From an uncultured Alphaproteobacteria bacterium (GTDB taxonomy: Bacteria > Pseudomonadota > Alphaproteobacteria > UBA7879 > UBA5542): 47,699 bases of DNA. The translations under genes were made by a program, and so were the position numbers. The DNA is taken from contig CAIWGV010000022.1 of NCBI GenBank assembly GCA_903912365.1, forward strand, positions 1 to 47,699. Direction: 5' to 3'. Below are positions 33,976-42,098 of the stretch, one piece after another (the first letter of the stretch is position 1; each line of letters begins with the position of its first letter). The notes below the pieces were generated by a model. It saw only the letters and a program-made list of their open reading frames with translations, did not search any database and had not been told where the DNA came from.

Positions 33976-35100
33976 CTAGTTTCTAGGCCTAGCCAAATCT
34001 TTTCGTGGCCACTCTAGTCCTGCAGCAAGGCATACTCTTAAAATAAACTCAGAAAAATCTGCCGTATGAATATCATGATACTTTCTTATCCATTTTTCTG
34101 CATTCTCTCCAAGCTCTTGCAAGGTCTTGCGGTCGGACCATTTAAGAATGGCCTGGTAAATTTCGTCTTCTGTATGACAATTAATAACTGGCGGCTCCTC
34201 CCTATAAACCAAAGGCCAACAATTTTTGTCCATATAAATCATAACTGGTTTTCTTTGAGCCATGGCCTCACAGGCAATCCCACCTAGGCCGCCTACGTCG
34301 AATTGATCAACGATGATATCAGACTCTCTCATCAAGGCATAAAGCTCTTTCCTATTCATATCATTATGCCACGTAAAAAAAAGCTGAAGATTATTTTCTT
34401 CAATAAACTTTCGAGCCAGCAGACGATCGGGCCCCCGATCAAGAATATGGCAATGTACTTTTATGCCGTGGTCAATAGCTTTTTTAAATGCCCTTAAAAA
34501 ACGATCATTTCCTTTGGTTGAATTTCTTCCAGATTTGTTATCTGTATGCGCCCAATCAAGATTGGAGGGATGAAAAAACTGTAATCTTTTCTTTTTATTA
34601 TGTTTTGATTTTCTAGAGAAATCGGGAAGAGCATGAGGAAGCCTTGACCAAAACATATTAGTAATAGAATGGTTTAAAAATTTAGACACTGTTGCTTTAT
34701 AGGGACATAGAAGATTAAAAACACTCCTTCTTAGTAAAAATCTATAGAGGAGTCCATACATAGATGGGCTATCAATAAACTCTGTTATATCAGATCCTTG
34801 GGTAATAACCGCAATTTTTTTTCTTTTTATTAGAAATTCTTTTATGGACGTAAGTCTGCCTAGTTCATGTAATGCGGTTGGCCCTAAAGAAATAACTAAT
34901 GAAGAATGCTGCACAAGGTATTCCACAGAGGTGTTCTCTAGTTTAAAAGGAGCAATGAAATAGGGGGTAACTCTAGGTTCTTTCGTGCTATCTATTGAGA
35001 TAGCATCAATGCCGTACCTATTAAGGAGTGTTGAAATCACTTTACTATAGGAAAGAAGGTTTCCAAAAACAATAATATATTTCTTTTCTTTAATAACCAT
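33976..35100 (-). CDS. Glycosyltransferase-like protein (GT-B)
   Basis: This 374-aa protein has a GT-B layout. The N-terminal domain includes VISLGPTALHELGRL and IAVITQGSDITEFID. The C-terminal domain has RLQFFHPSNLDWAHTDNKSG, then HNDMNRKELYALMRESDIIVD and DVGGLGGIACEAMAQRKPVM, the donor-binding E-containing loop. It is a divergent GT4-type enzyme; acceptor and donor are unknown. It overlaps the formyltransferase gene by 11 nt. Confidence 0.75.
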   Translation of the reverse strand: MVIKEKKYIIVFGNLLSYSKVISTLLNRYGIDAISIDSTKEPRVTPYFIAPFKLENTSVEYLVQHSSLVISLGPTALHELGRLTSIKEFLIKRKKIAVITQGSDITEFIDSPSMYGLLYRFLLRRSVFNLLCPYKATVSKFLNHSITNMFWSRLPHALPDFSRKSKHNKKKRLQFFHPSNLDWAHTDNKSGRNSTKGNDRFLRAFKKAIDHGIKVHCHILDRGPDRLLARKFIEENNLQLFFTWHNDMNRKELYALMRESDIIVDQFDVGGLGGIACEAMAQRKPVMIYMDKNCWPLVYREEPPVINCHTEDEIYQAILKWSDRKTLQELGENAEKWIRKYHDIHTADFSEFILRVCLAAGLEWPRKDLARPRN

Positions 35101-36010
35101 GTAAGAATCTAAGCTTTTTATGATTGGACTTTTCTATCTGAAAATTGCTTTGATATTCTCTTAAGGTCACGGCCCCCTCTTTGCATGCAATATGGATACC
35201 ATCAGCGATAAGGATTTGTCCTGGAATACCATAAACCTCGATCTTGGAGGTTTCTGCCTTCCAAATAATAACTTTTTCTGTATCCAAAAAACTATAGGCT
35301 CCGGGATAAGGCGCTGAAGATGCTCTTATTAATCTTAGAATGTTTTTAGCCGGATCATTCCAGTCAATTTGACTATCTTCTGGGACTCTTTGCCCACAGT
35401 AAGAGGGGGCCCCTTTCTGGGGGTGTTTTAAAGAATGATTTCTTTTAATTTGAGGCAGAGTATAGCCTAACATTTTTATAATAGACTTCTCACTTTTTTT
35501 AATAAGATCGCCTATGTAATCTCCATCTCTTATGGAAAATTTTTCTTGAGCATATAACGGGCCATCATCTACTCCGTCAGAAAACTCAAAAAAACTTACC
35601 CCCGTTTCTCTAAGATTAAGCAAAATTGCCCAATTTAATGGGGCTCCTCCTCTTAACTGAGGCAACAAAGAAGCATGAAATCCAGCACATCCAGAGAAGA
35701 ATAGATCTCTTAGTTTTTTTTGAATCATATGAAACCACCCAACCACTATAGCAAAGTCTAGGCTTATCCCCAGATTTTTTAAATCAGAAATGGTTTGATC
35801 TGTATTTTTATAAATAATAACAGGGATGCCTTTTTCTTTCCCCCATGCAACCATGTCTACAAACCGGCTATTCTTTACCCCATCTGGCTTGTAACTTATG
35901 CTGAAAGTTTCTGAGACAGTTACAATTGCTCCTATTTGATGAGACTCATTTGACAAGAAATCTGCCACAGCTAAAGTGACATCTGTTGATCCGAATAAAA
36001 CAATATTCAT
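35090..36010 (-). CDS. Sugar N-formyltransferase-like protein
   Basis: This 306-aa protein shares the fold of methionyl-tRNA formyltransferase and sugar formyltransferases such as ArnA-N and WbkC. The core is GFHASLLPQLRGGAPLNWAI (111-129 region) and FSDGVDDGPL. Catalytic His112 and Asp148 are present. The usual triad Asn two residues before His is Gly110, a GFH variant I recall from other sugar formyltransferases. A C-terminal Fmt-C-like domain follows from about residue 205. It probably N-formylates an amino sugar made by the operon's aminotransferase. It is 3 nt from asnB. Confidence 0.82.
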   Translation of the reverse strand: MNIVLFGSTDVTLAVADFLSNESHQIGAIVTVSETFSISYKPDGVKNSRFVDMVAWGKEKGIPVIIYKNTDQTISDLKNLGISLDFAIVVGWFHMIQKKLRDLFFSGCAGFHASLLPQLRGGAPLNWAILLNLRETGVSFFEFSDGVDDGPLYAQEKFSIRDGDYIGDLIKKSEKSIIKMLGYTLPQIKRNHSLKHPQKGAPSYCGQRVPEDSQIDWNDPAKNILRLIRASSAPYPGAYSFLDTEKVIIWKAETSKIEVYGIPGQILIADGIHIACKEGAVTLREYQSNFQIEKSNHKKLRFLHGY

Positions 36011-36013
36011 GGT

Positions 36014-37855
36014 TTACTTCATTAAAAATACAGGAAATATTTCTTCTAAGTGCAGAAAAGACCAAATGGCTAAGCGATTGTTTTTAATCCCAGAAACATG
36101 TTGATCAACGATTTCGTTAATAACATTCTGACTAAAAATAGAAGAGACGACCGAAAGCTCCCTCTTAACATACTCTATACTTTCTCCTTTAAACCAAGAG
36201 GCATCAGGAGAGGAAAATCCTTGTTTTTTATTATCAGTTACTGATTTATCCAAATATTTTCCAAGAGTCTTCCGGAGAATATGCTTGCCACCCCTCGTAG
36301 CCTGTATTTTACTGGCTAAGTCATTCTCATTGGCGGTTTGCACATGCCCCGAAATCTTCATATGATTTGGTATTTTCATTGCAAAGTCGACTAAATCATT
36401 ATCTAAAAATGGAACTCGAGTTTCTAGTCCATGAGCCATGCTTAGTTTATCTTCCACAACCAGAAGACCATGCAAGAAAGTTTTCGCTTCTAGATAAAAA
36501 CTAGCCCGAAGTGCTTCATCTGGATTAAAACTATCTTTCTTAATCGATTTAAAAACATCCGCAAAAATGTCCCTGGTCCACACGTGTTGAATCTCATCCC
36601 AAATGGGTTCTAAGAGCTCTTTTAACTGAGTATTGGAAACAAGCCTCTGCCATTTCAAATAATAGGCGTCAATAAAATTATCAAAGCTTATCTGTTCTTC
36701 TCCATAAAAATACCGCCAAGGATATCCCCCAAAGAGTTCATCACCCCCTGCCCCTGATAAAACAACTTTTCCAAATTTGCTGGCGAGCTTTGCTGCGTAG
36801 TAATTCGGATAGCTTTGCCCCACTCGAGGTTCCTCCAGATGCCATACATATTTGTCCATACAGCGTTCCATATCCCCTGCTTTTAAGACCATTTCATAAT
36901 GCTCAGTCTTTGCCAGATAAGAAATACGTTCTGCTTTTGCACGCTCATCAAAGGACAGCTCTAACCCTGTTGCAGAGCTTAAATCGAATCCTATGGTAAA
37001 TGTTTTCATGTGGGGAATATATTTTCGCGCGACCATGGTAATCGCCCCGGAATCAAGTCCTCCGCTCAAGTACGCGCTAACAGGAACATCACTGATAAGT
37101 TGTCTTTGAACGGCTTGTTTGAACAGTCGGTCTGTCTCCTCAATGGCGTCTTCTTCTGAGATTTTCAGAGAACCAGAGAAATTAAAATCCCAGTATTGAT
37201 GTTTGGTGAAGTTTCCAGATAGAGAAACATAGGCGTAATGACCAGGCATCAACATTTTAATATCTTGGAAAAGGGTCTTATCTGTAAAGAAGTTTTGAAA
37301 TGTTAGATATTCAACCAACCCCTCTTTATCGAGAGAGGCTTTATATAAGCCAGACCCAATGATGGCCTTAACCTCTGAACCAAAAATAAAGCAGGAGTTA
37401 TTCAAAAAATAGTAAAGGGGTTTGATTCCATACCGATCCCGAGCCAAAAATAATTTTCGTTCTTTTTTATCCCATATGGCAAAAGCAAACATCCCATTGA
37501 ACTTAGATAAGCACTTATCGCCCCACTCAGCGTAGGCATTGAGGACTACTTCCGTATCCGTATGGGAGTGAAATCGATATCCTTTCGCTTCAAGCTCGAT
37601 GCGAAGCTCTTTAAAATTATAAACCTCTCCATTGTAGGTGATGGTGTAGCGCTGATCGCGCGTCTGCATGGGCTGATGTCCCGCGGGACTAAGGTCTATG
37701 ATGGCAAGTCTTCTATGTCCTAATCCAAGGGAGCCATCTACATACTGGCCCTCTCCGTCTGGACCTCTGTGGGCGATAGAATCTGTCATAGCCTTCAGCT
37801 GGCTGTAGGCGACAGGTTCATTTTTAAAATTAAGGATGCCCGCTATTCCACACAT
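36014..37855 (-). CDS. asnB: Asparagine synthase-like glutamine amidotransferase (copy 1)
   Basis: This 613-aa protein has glutaminase Cys2 (MCGIAGILNF), HRGPDGEGQY, TYNGEVYNFKELR and the HTDTEVVL segment. The synthase domain has YLSGGLDSGAITMVA and LSGAGGDELFGGYPW. The sequence differs clearly from the copy at 23059-24906, so this is not a recent duplicate. In this context it likely amidates a uronic acid carboxyl in the glycan; making free asparagine is the alternative. It sits 2 nt after the methyltransferase stop on the minus strand. Confidence 0.92.
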   Translation of the reverse strand: MCGIAGILNFKNEPVAYSQLKAMTDSIAHRGPDGEGQYVDGSLGLGHRRLAIIDLSPAGHQPMQTRDQRYTITYNGEVYNFKELRIELEAKGYRFHSHTDTEVVLNAYAEWGDKCLSKFNGMFAFAIWDKKERKLFLARDRYGIKPLYYFLNNSCFIFGSEVKAIIGSGLYKASLDKEGLVEYLTFQNFFTDKTLFQDIKMLMPGHYAYVSLSGNFTKHQYWDFNFSGSLKISEEDAIEETDRLFKQAVQRQLISDVPVSAYLSGGLDSGAITMVARKYIPHMKTFTIGFDLSSATGLELSFDERAKAERISYLAKTEHYEMVLKAGDMERCMDKYVWHLEEPRVGQSYPNYYAAKLASKFGKVVLSGAGGDELFGGYPWRYFYGEEQISFDNFIDAYYLKWQRLVSNTQLKELLEPIWDEIQHVWTRDIFADVFKSIKKDSFNPDEALRASFYLEAKTFLHGLLVVEDKLSMAHGLETRVPFLDNDLVDFAMKIPNHMKISGHVQTANENDLASKIQATRGGKHILRKTLGKYLDKSVTDNKKQGFSSPDASWFKGESIEYVKRELSVVSSIFSQNVINEIVDQHVSGIKNNRLAIWSFLHLEEIFPVFLMK

Positions 37856-37857
37856 GA

Positions 37858-38847
37858 TTATATTTTCTTTGCTATACAGGTAATTCCCGACAATTCTTCT
37901 TTTTCTCGAAGAATTTCAAGGTTATTTGCCATGCACCATTTTCTTACTTCTTCTATGGTATGTCTGTGGGCATTTTTAGGGGCATACCAGTCAAAGTTAA
38001 TATGGTGCATTTCCTCAAAAGATAGATTTGAATCATAGAATGCTTTAAAGATATGCCAATAGAAAAATCGTTGCAGATTAATTTTCCCGGCAGATATATC
38101 AAGAAGAGGAATCTCTTCGATCACATCAATTTCTAGATTTAGCTTTCCAAGCTCAATTCCAAAACGAGTTAGTCCTTCAAGTTGTTCCCATCCCTCTTCG
38201 GGAGATAGGGTTTGCAATTTTTCTCGAATATAATCATCCGTAAACTCTCTAATTGGGCCTTTTTTTCGATATATATAAAACATAAAAAGGCCCCCTGGCT
38301 TCAAGAATCTACAAAGGTGATTAAATGTTTTCTCCGTATTATCTGTATGATGTAAAACCCCCTCAGAGAAGATGATATCAAATAAGGGTTCTGTGAAAGG
38401 AAGGTTATCTATACTTTCTTGAAGGAATATTCCTTGTTTAAATCCATTTTCTGTAAATCTTTTTTTAGCAACATCCACTGCTTCAGAAATATCGACACCG
38501 AAATATTCAATTTTATCTAAAACATTTCCCCAATATTCAAAGCCAGACATACCGGCACCACAGCCTGCATCCAACACGAGAGGAGTTTTATTAGAAATCT
38601 GAGAAAGCCATGTCTTTGGTTCTTGATAGCGCTCAAACAGCCAGGTTTTCATGCGGGATAAACTGTTTGATGAATTAAACGTATCTTCTTTTTTCCATTT
38701 AAAACCAAAAGTTTCCTGAGTTTTCTTTTGATTTTTAGAAGTTTCTATTTTTTTTGGCTTGAGAACGCCTTGAGTAAGTGAGTAGAGACGTTTTCCAATC
38801 TTAAAGTCGTGACCATCCTGAAGATTTATAACATCAATTAATCGCAT
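37858..38847 (-). CDS. Class I SAM-dependent methyltransferase
   Basis: This 329-aa protein has a central SAM domain: VLDAGCGAGMSGFEYWGN (motif I, near residue 91-108), YFGVDISEAVDVAK, IIFSEGVLHHTDNTEK and CRFLKPGGLFMFYIYRK. Extra N-terminal (about 85 aa) and C-terminal (about 120 aa) regions resemble those of O-antigen/LPS methyltransferases. It overlaps the preceding aminotransferase gene by 14 nt. A role in glycan methylation is inferred from position. Confidence 0.85.
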   Translation of the reverse strand: MRLIDVINLQDGHDFKIGKRLYSLTQGVLKPKKIETSKNQKKTQETFGFKWKKEDTFNSSNSLSRMKTWLFERYQEPKTWLSQISNKTPLVLDAGCGAGMSGFEYWGNVLDKIEYFGVDISEAVDVAKKRFTENGFKQGIFLQESIDNLPFTEPLFDIIFSEGVLHHTDNTEKTFNHLCRFLKPGGLFMFYIYRKKGPIREFTDDYIREKLQTLSPEEGWEQLEGLTRFGIELGKLNLEIDVIEEIPLLDISAGKINLQRFFYWHIFKAFYDSNLSFEEMHHINFDWYAPKNAHRHTIEEVRKWCMANNLEILREKEELSGITCIAKKI

Positions 38848-39985
38848 GCAAAGCCTCTACAACATAATCAAAATCTTCTTTGGTCATCTTATTGTGCAAG
38901 GGGATTGCCATAGTATTCTGATCACAGTCCCGAGCACCAGGAAAATCCTCCGAGCGAATCCCATATTTTTCACGATAGAAGGTCAGCATATGGACCGCAT
39001 GTGTGCCGGGCCTTGTCGCAATACCTTTGCTCTGCAAAATATCCATAATATCATTACGTGGCATAGGGGCTTTATCGGGATCCACATAGCAGACAAATGC
39101 TTGCCAAGCGTGCTGGGTACAATAAGAAGGCGTAGATTGAGGGCTGAGCCAAGAAATATCTTTTAGTCCTTCGATATAATATTTTGCCCAAGTGTCCCTC
39201 TCTTCTATAAATTTATCTAGCTTTTTCAGCTGCACAAGACCCACGGCTGCTTGTAGATCCGTCATCCTGTAGTTATATCCCAACATTTTAAAGTCTGGTA
39301 AAAGATAGGGCTTTGCGCTGTTGTGTCGGGCTTCTTCAGAAATTTCTGCCCCATGATTCCGCATGATATCTGACAAACGATTAAGCTCTTTATCGTTCGT
39401 TGTGACCATCCCCCCTTCTCCTGTTGTAATAGATTTTCGGGGATGGAATGAAAAGACGCCCATATCTCCCAAAGACCCAGCTGGTCTATTTTTATAAGAG
39501 GCACCGGCTGCACACGCGGCATCTTCTAAAATTTTTATATGAGGAGGAACTATCGCTTTTACGGCATCTACATCTGCACAAAGCCCAAATAAATGCACAA
39601 GAACAATGGCTTTTGTTTTGTTAGTAATTTTTGAAGCGATATCTTCAATCTTGATATTAAATGTCTCTCGATCAACGTCACAAAAAACAGGCGTCGCCCC
39701 ACAATAAAGAACAACATTGGCTGTTGCCACCCATGTAAAAGCAGGAACAATTACCTCATCTCCAGGGCCAACTCCTAGAGCTTCTAGGGCTAAGTGAAGG
39801 CCTGTTGTGCAAGAGGTGACGGCCAAACCATGACTGACCGTGTGACGCGCGGCAAACTCTTTCTCAAATTCAGCTACTTTAGGCCCCTGTGTTAGCCATC
39901 CGTTGAGTAGAGGCTCTCGGGCAGCCTGCCATTCTTCTTCTCCCGTTGAAGGAAGAGCTATATGAATTTTTCTAGTCTCAAGCAT
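38834..39985 (-). CDS. DegT/DnrJ/EryC1 sugar aminotransferase (copy 2)
   Basis: This 383-aa PLP enzyme aminates a keto nucleotide sugar. It has VTSCTTGLHLALEALGVGPG, VPAFTWVATANVV, an EDAACAAGA motif and the catalytic Lys in FSFHPRKSITTGEGG. The family includes PglE and perosamine synthase. The frame stays open upstream, but the ATG at 39985 is chosen. It has GGAAGAAGG upstream, overlaps the epimerase stop as TAATG, and starts with the conserved IHIALPS region. Product sugars would be targets for the formyl- or acyltransferase. Confidence 0.9.
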   Translation of the reverse strand: MLETRKIHIALPSTGEEEWQAAREPLLNGWLTQGPKVAEFEKEFAARHTVSHGLAVTSCTTGLHLALEALGVGPGDEVIVPAFTWVATANVVLYCGATPVFCDVDRETFNIKIEDIASKITNKTKAIVLVHLFGLCADVDAVKAIVPPHIKILEDAACAAGASYKNRPAGSLGDMGVFSFHPRKSITTGEGGMVTTNDKELNRLSDIMRNHGAEISEEARHNSAKPYLLPDFKMLGYNYRMTDLQAAVGLVQLKKLDKFIEERDTWAKYYIEGLKDISWLSPQSTPSYCTQHAWQAFVCYVDPDKAPMPRNDIMDILQSKGIATRPGTHAVHMLTFYREKYGIRSEDFPGARDCDQNTMAIPLHNKMTKEDFDYVVEALHAIN

Positions 39986-40974
39986 TAAACTACCTTCTTC
40001 CTTCTCATTTCCACCTGATCGATATGGCTGTTGCGCCACTCAATCAGCTTCTTGAGCCCCTCTATAAGAGAAACAGAAGCCTGAAATCCTATTTGATCGG
40101 CTGCTTTTTTTGGACACCCAATCCGATTTTTGACAAAAGTTAATCCGCCCGGTTCATATTGAACTGACAAATCAGAGCCTGTAATTTTCAGAATAACTTC
40201 CGCGAGCTCTTTAATTGATGTGCGAATACCAGTGCCAACATTATAGAATTGGTCAACTGTTTCAGCCTTCATAGCGCAAACATTGGCTTTCGCACAGTCT
40301 CCCACATAGACAAAATCATAAGACTGAGACCCATCTCCGTAGATGGTAGGAGCGATTCCCTTATCAAGGTTATCTAACATCTTCATAATTACAGCGATAT
40401 AAGCCCCTCGATAGTCTTGACGGGGACCATAAACATTCATATACCGAAGCCCTACGAACGGAAGTTTATACCGGTGATGGTAGGCCCGAGCCATGGCCTC
40501 TCCTGCAATCTTGGTAGCTCCATAAAAATTTGTATTATTAAAAGGATGGTCTTCATCCATGGGTTCTCTCACCGCATCTCCATAAACAGAGGCAGATGAG
40601 GAATAAACCAATCGTTTTACCCCCTGTTTTACGCAAGCCTCTAAGACATTGAAGGTTCCCTCAACATTCACTTTGAAGGCAGATTGTGGAAAATCATGGC
40701 ATTGCAAAAGCCACAGAGCTGCAAAGTGAAAAACACCATCCGCTCCCTTAAGGGCTTCATTTAAAATATCCGGTTGACAAATGTCCCCTCCAATTTCAAA
40801 AATCCGGACTCGGGGATCTTTTAAGGCATTTTCAATATTTCCCTGAGTGCCACGAACAAAGTTATCATAGATGATAATTTCTTTAACATCTTCTTTAAGA
40901 AGCTCATCTACGGTGTGAGAGGCTATAAGCCCGGCTCCCCCGATAACAACCAGTTTTTTACCTTGCAAATTCAT
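39985..40974 (-). CDS. NAD-dependent nucleotide-sugar epimerase/dehydratase (extended SDR)
   Basis: This 329-aa protein has the NAD-binding VVIGGAGLIASHTVDEL (third Gly of G-x2-G-x2-G replaced by Ala), SSSASVYGDA and the catalytic YGATK motif with GLRYMNVYGPRQDYRG. It resembles UDP-GlcNAc or UDP-Gal 4-epimerases and related dehydratases. The exact reaction cannot be fixed from sequence. It may supply the keto or epimerised substrate for the aminotransferase that follows. It overlaps the upstream aminotransferase by 17 nt. Confidence 0.87.
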   Translation of the reverse strand: MNLQGKKLVVIGGAGLIASHTVDELLKEDVKEIIIYDNFVRGTQGNIENALKDPRVRIFEIGGDICQPDILNEALKGADGVFHFAALWLLQCHDFPQSAFKVNVEGTFNVLEACVKQGVKRLVYSSSASVYGDAVREPMDEDHPFNNTNFYGATKIAGEAMARAYHHRYKLPFVGLRYMNVYGPRQDYRGAYIAVIMKMLDNLDKGIAPTIYGDGSQSYDFVYVGDCAKANVCAMKAETVDQFYNVGTGIRTSIKELAEVILKITGSDLSVQYEPGGLTFVKNRIGCPKKAADQIGFQASVSLIEGLKKLIEWRNSHIDQVEMRRKKVV

Positions 40975-42091
40975 GTACTGCTCCTATAACTTTTTCTAGC
41001 TGCTCATTTGTCACATATCCGCTCATAGGTAAACTCAGAACTTCTTTCGCTAATGCCTCGCAAACGGGCAAACCTTTCTCATCTGCAACAGGATAATGTT
41101 TATAAGCTTCCTGTTGATGCATAGGTTTTCCATAGTAGACCATTGTAGGGACCCCTACTTCTTTCAGGTTAACCATTAATTGTGTTCGATTTATCTTCTC
41201 TGGCAAGCGGACTGTATACTGCGCCCAGGAAGACGTTGCTCCCTCCAAAAGATGAGGGGTATGAACAATGTCTTTTAATTCGGCATTATAGGCATCTGCT
41301 GCTTTTTGTCGAACGACAAGTTCGTCTGGGAAAACTTTCAGTTTCTCTATCAGAATAGCCGCCTGGATCGTGTCTAAACGACCATTCATACCCACCCTGA
41401 CGTTGTCATATTTATCCGTTCCCTGTCCGTGGACGCGAAGACTTTTAATGATGGAGGCTAGCACGTCGTCGTTGGTAAAGATTGCCCCTCCGTCTCCGTA
41501 GCATCCCAGAGGCTTAGCTGGGAAAAAACTTGTTGTTGCTAAATCCCCGATATTCCCCACCTTGCGACCTTTATAGGCGGCCCCAAAGCTTTGAGCTCCG
41601 TCAGCCATAATCCAAAGATCGTTTTCGTCTGCAATGGATTGAATGGCGTCATAATCAGCGGGTTGCCCAAATAGATCAACAGGAATAACTCCACAGGGCT
41701 TTAATCCCAACTTCTTTGCAGTATGAACCCCCGCCTCTAAACTCTTGGGATCCATATTATAGGTTCCCTCCAAAGAATCTATAAAAATAATAGTAGCTCC
41801 TACCCAAGCTACTACTTCGGCCGTTGCTGCGTAGGTAAAGCTTGGAACAAAAATGGCATCTCCAGGCCCCACTCCTTTTGCCATGAGTCCAAGTCCTAGG
41901 GCATCTGTTCCATTAGCGCACCCAATGGCATGCTTTACACCACAAAACTCAGCCAATTGTTTTTCAAATTCTCCTACCTCAGGGCCCATAATATAAGCTC
42001 CATGATCTAGAACTTTTTTGATAGCAGCATCAATTCGAGAACGAATGAGTCCTTGTTGGGCCTTAAGATCAATGAATGGCATTGGCTTCAT
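40958..42091 (-). CDS. DegT/DnrJ/EryC1 sugar aminotransferase (WbpE/WlbC-like, copy 1)
   Basis: This 377-aa PLP enzyme begins MPFIDLKAQQGLIRSRIDAA and has IGCANGTDALGLGLMAKGV, VPSFTYAATAEVVAWVGAT, ADGAQSFGAAYKG and the Lys motif FFPAKPLGCYGDGG. These match WbpE/WlbC, which aminate C3 of UDP-3-keto-GlcNAcA. It follows the dehydrogenase/acetyltransferase fusion by 7 nt, exactly where WbpE would be expected. The ATG at 42091 has AGGAG 9-10 nt upstream; an ATG at 42139 lies in the previous gene. Confidence 0.92.
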   Translation of the reverse strand: MKPMPFIDLKAQQGLIRSRIDAAIKKVLDHGAYIMGPEVGEFEKQLAEFCGVKHAIGCANGTDALGLGLMAKGVGPGDAIFVPSFTYAATAEVVAWVGATIIFIDSLEGTYNMDPKSLEAGVHTAKKLGLKPCGVIPVDLFGQPADYDAIQSIADENDLWIMADGAQSFGAAYKGRKVGNIGDLATTSFFPAKPLGCYGDGGAIFTNDDVLASIIKSLRVHGQGTDKYDNVRVGMNGRLDTIQAAILIEKLKVFPDELVVRQKAADAYNAELKDIVHTPHLLEGATSSWAQYTVRLPEKINRTQLMVNLKEVGVPTMVYYGKPMHQQEAYKHYPVADEKGLPVCEALAKEVLSLPMSGYVTNEQLEKVIGAVHEFAR

Positions 42092-42098
42092 CGAAGTT

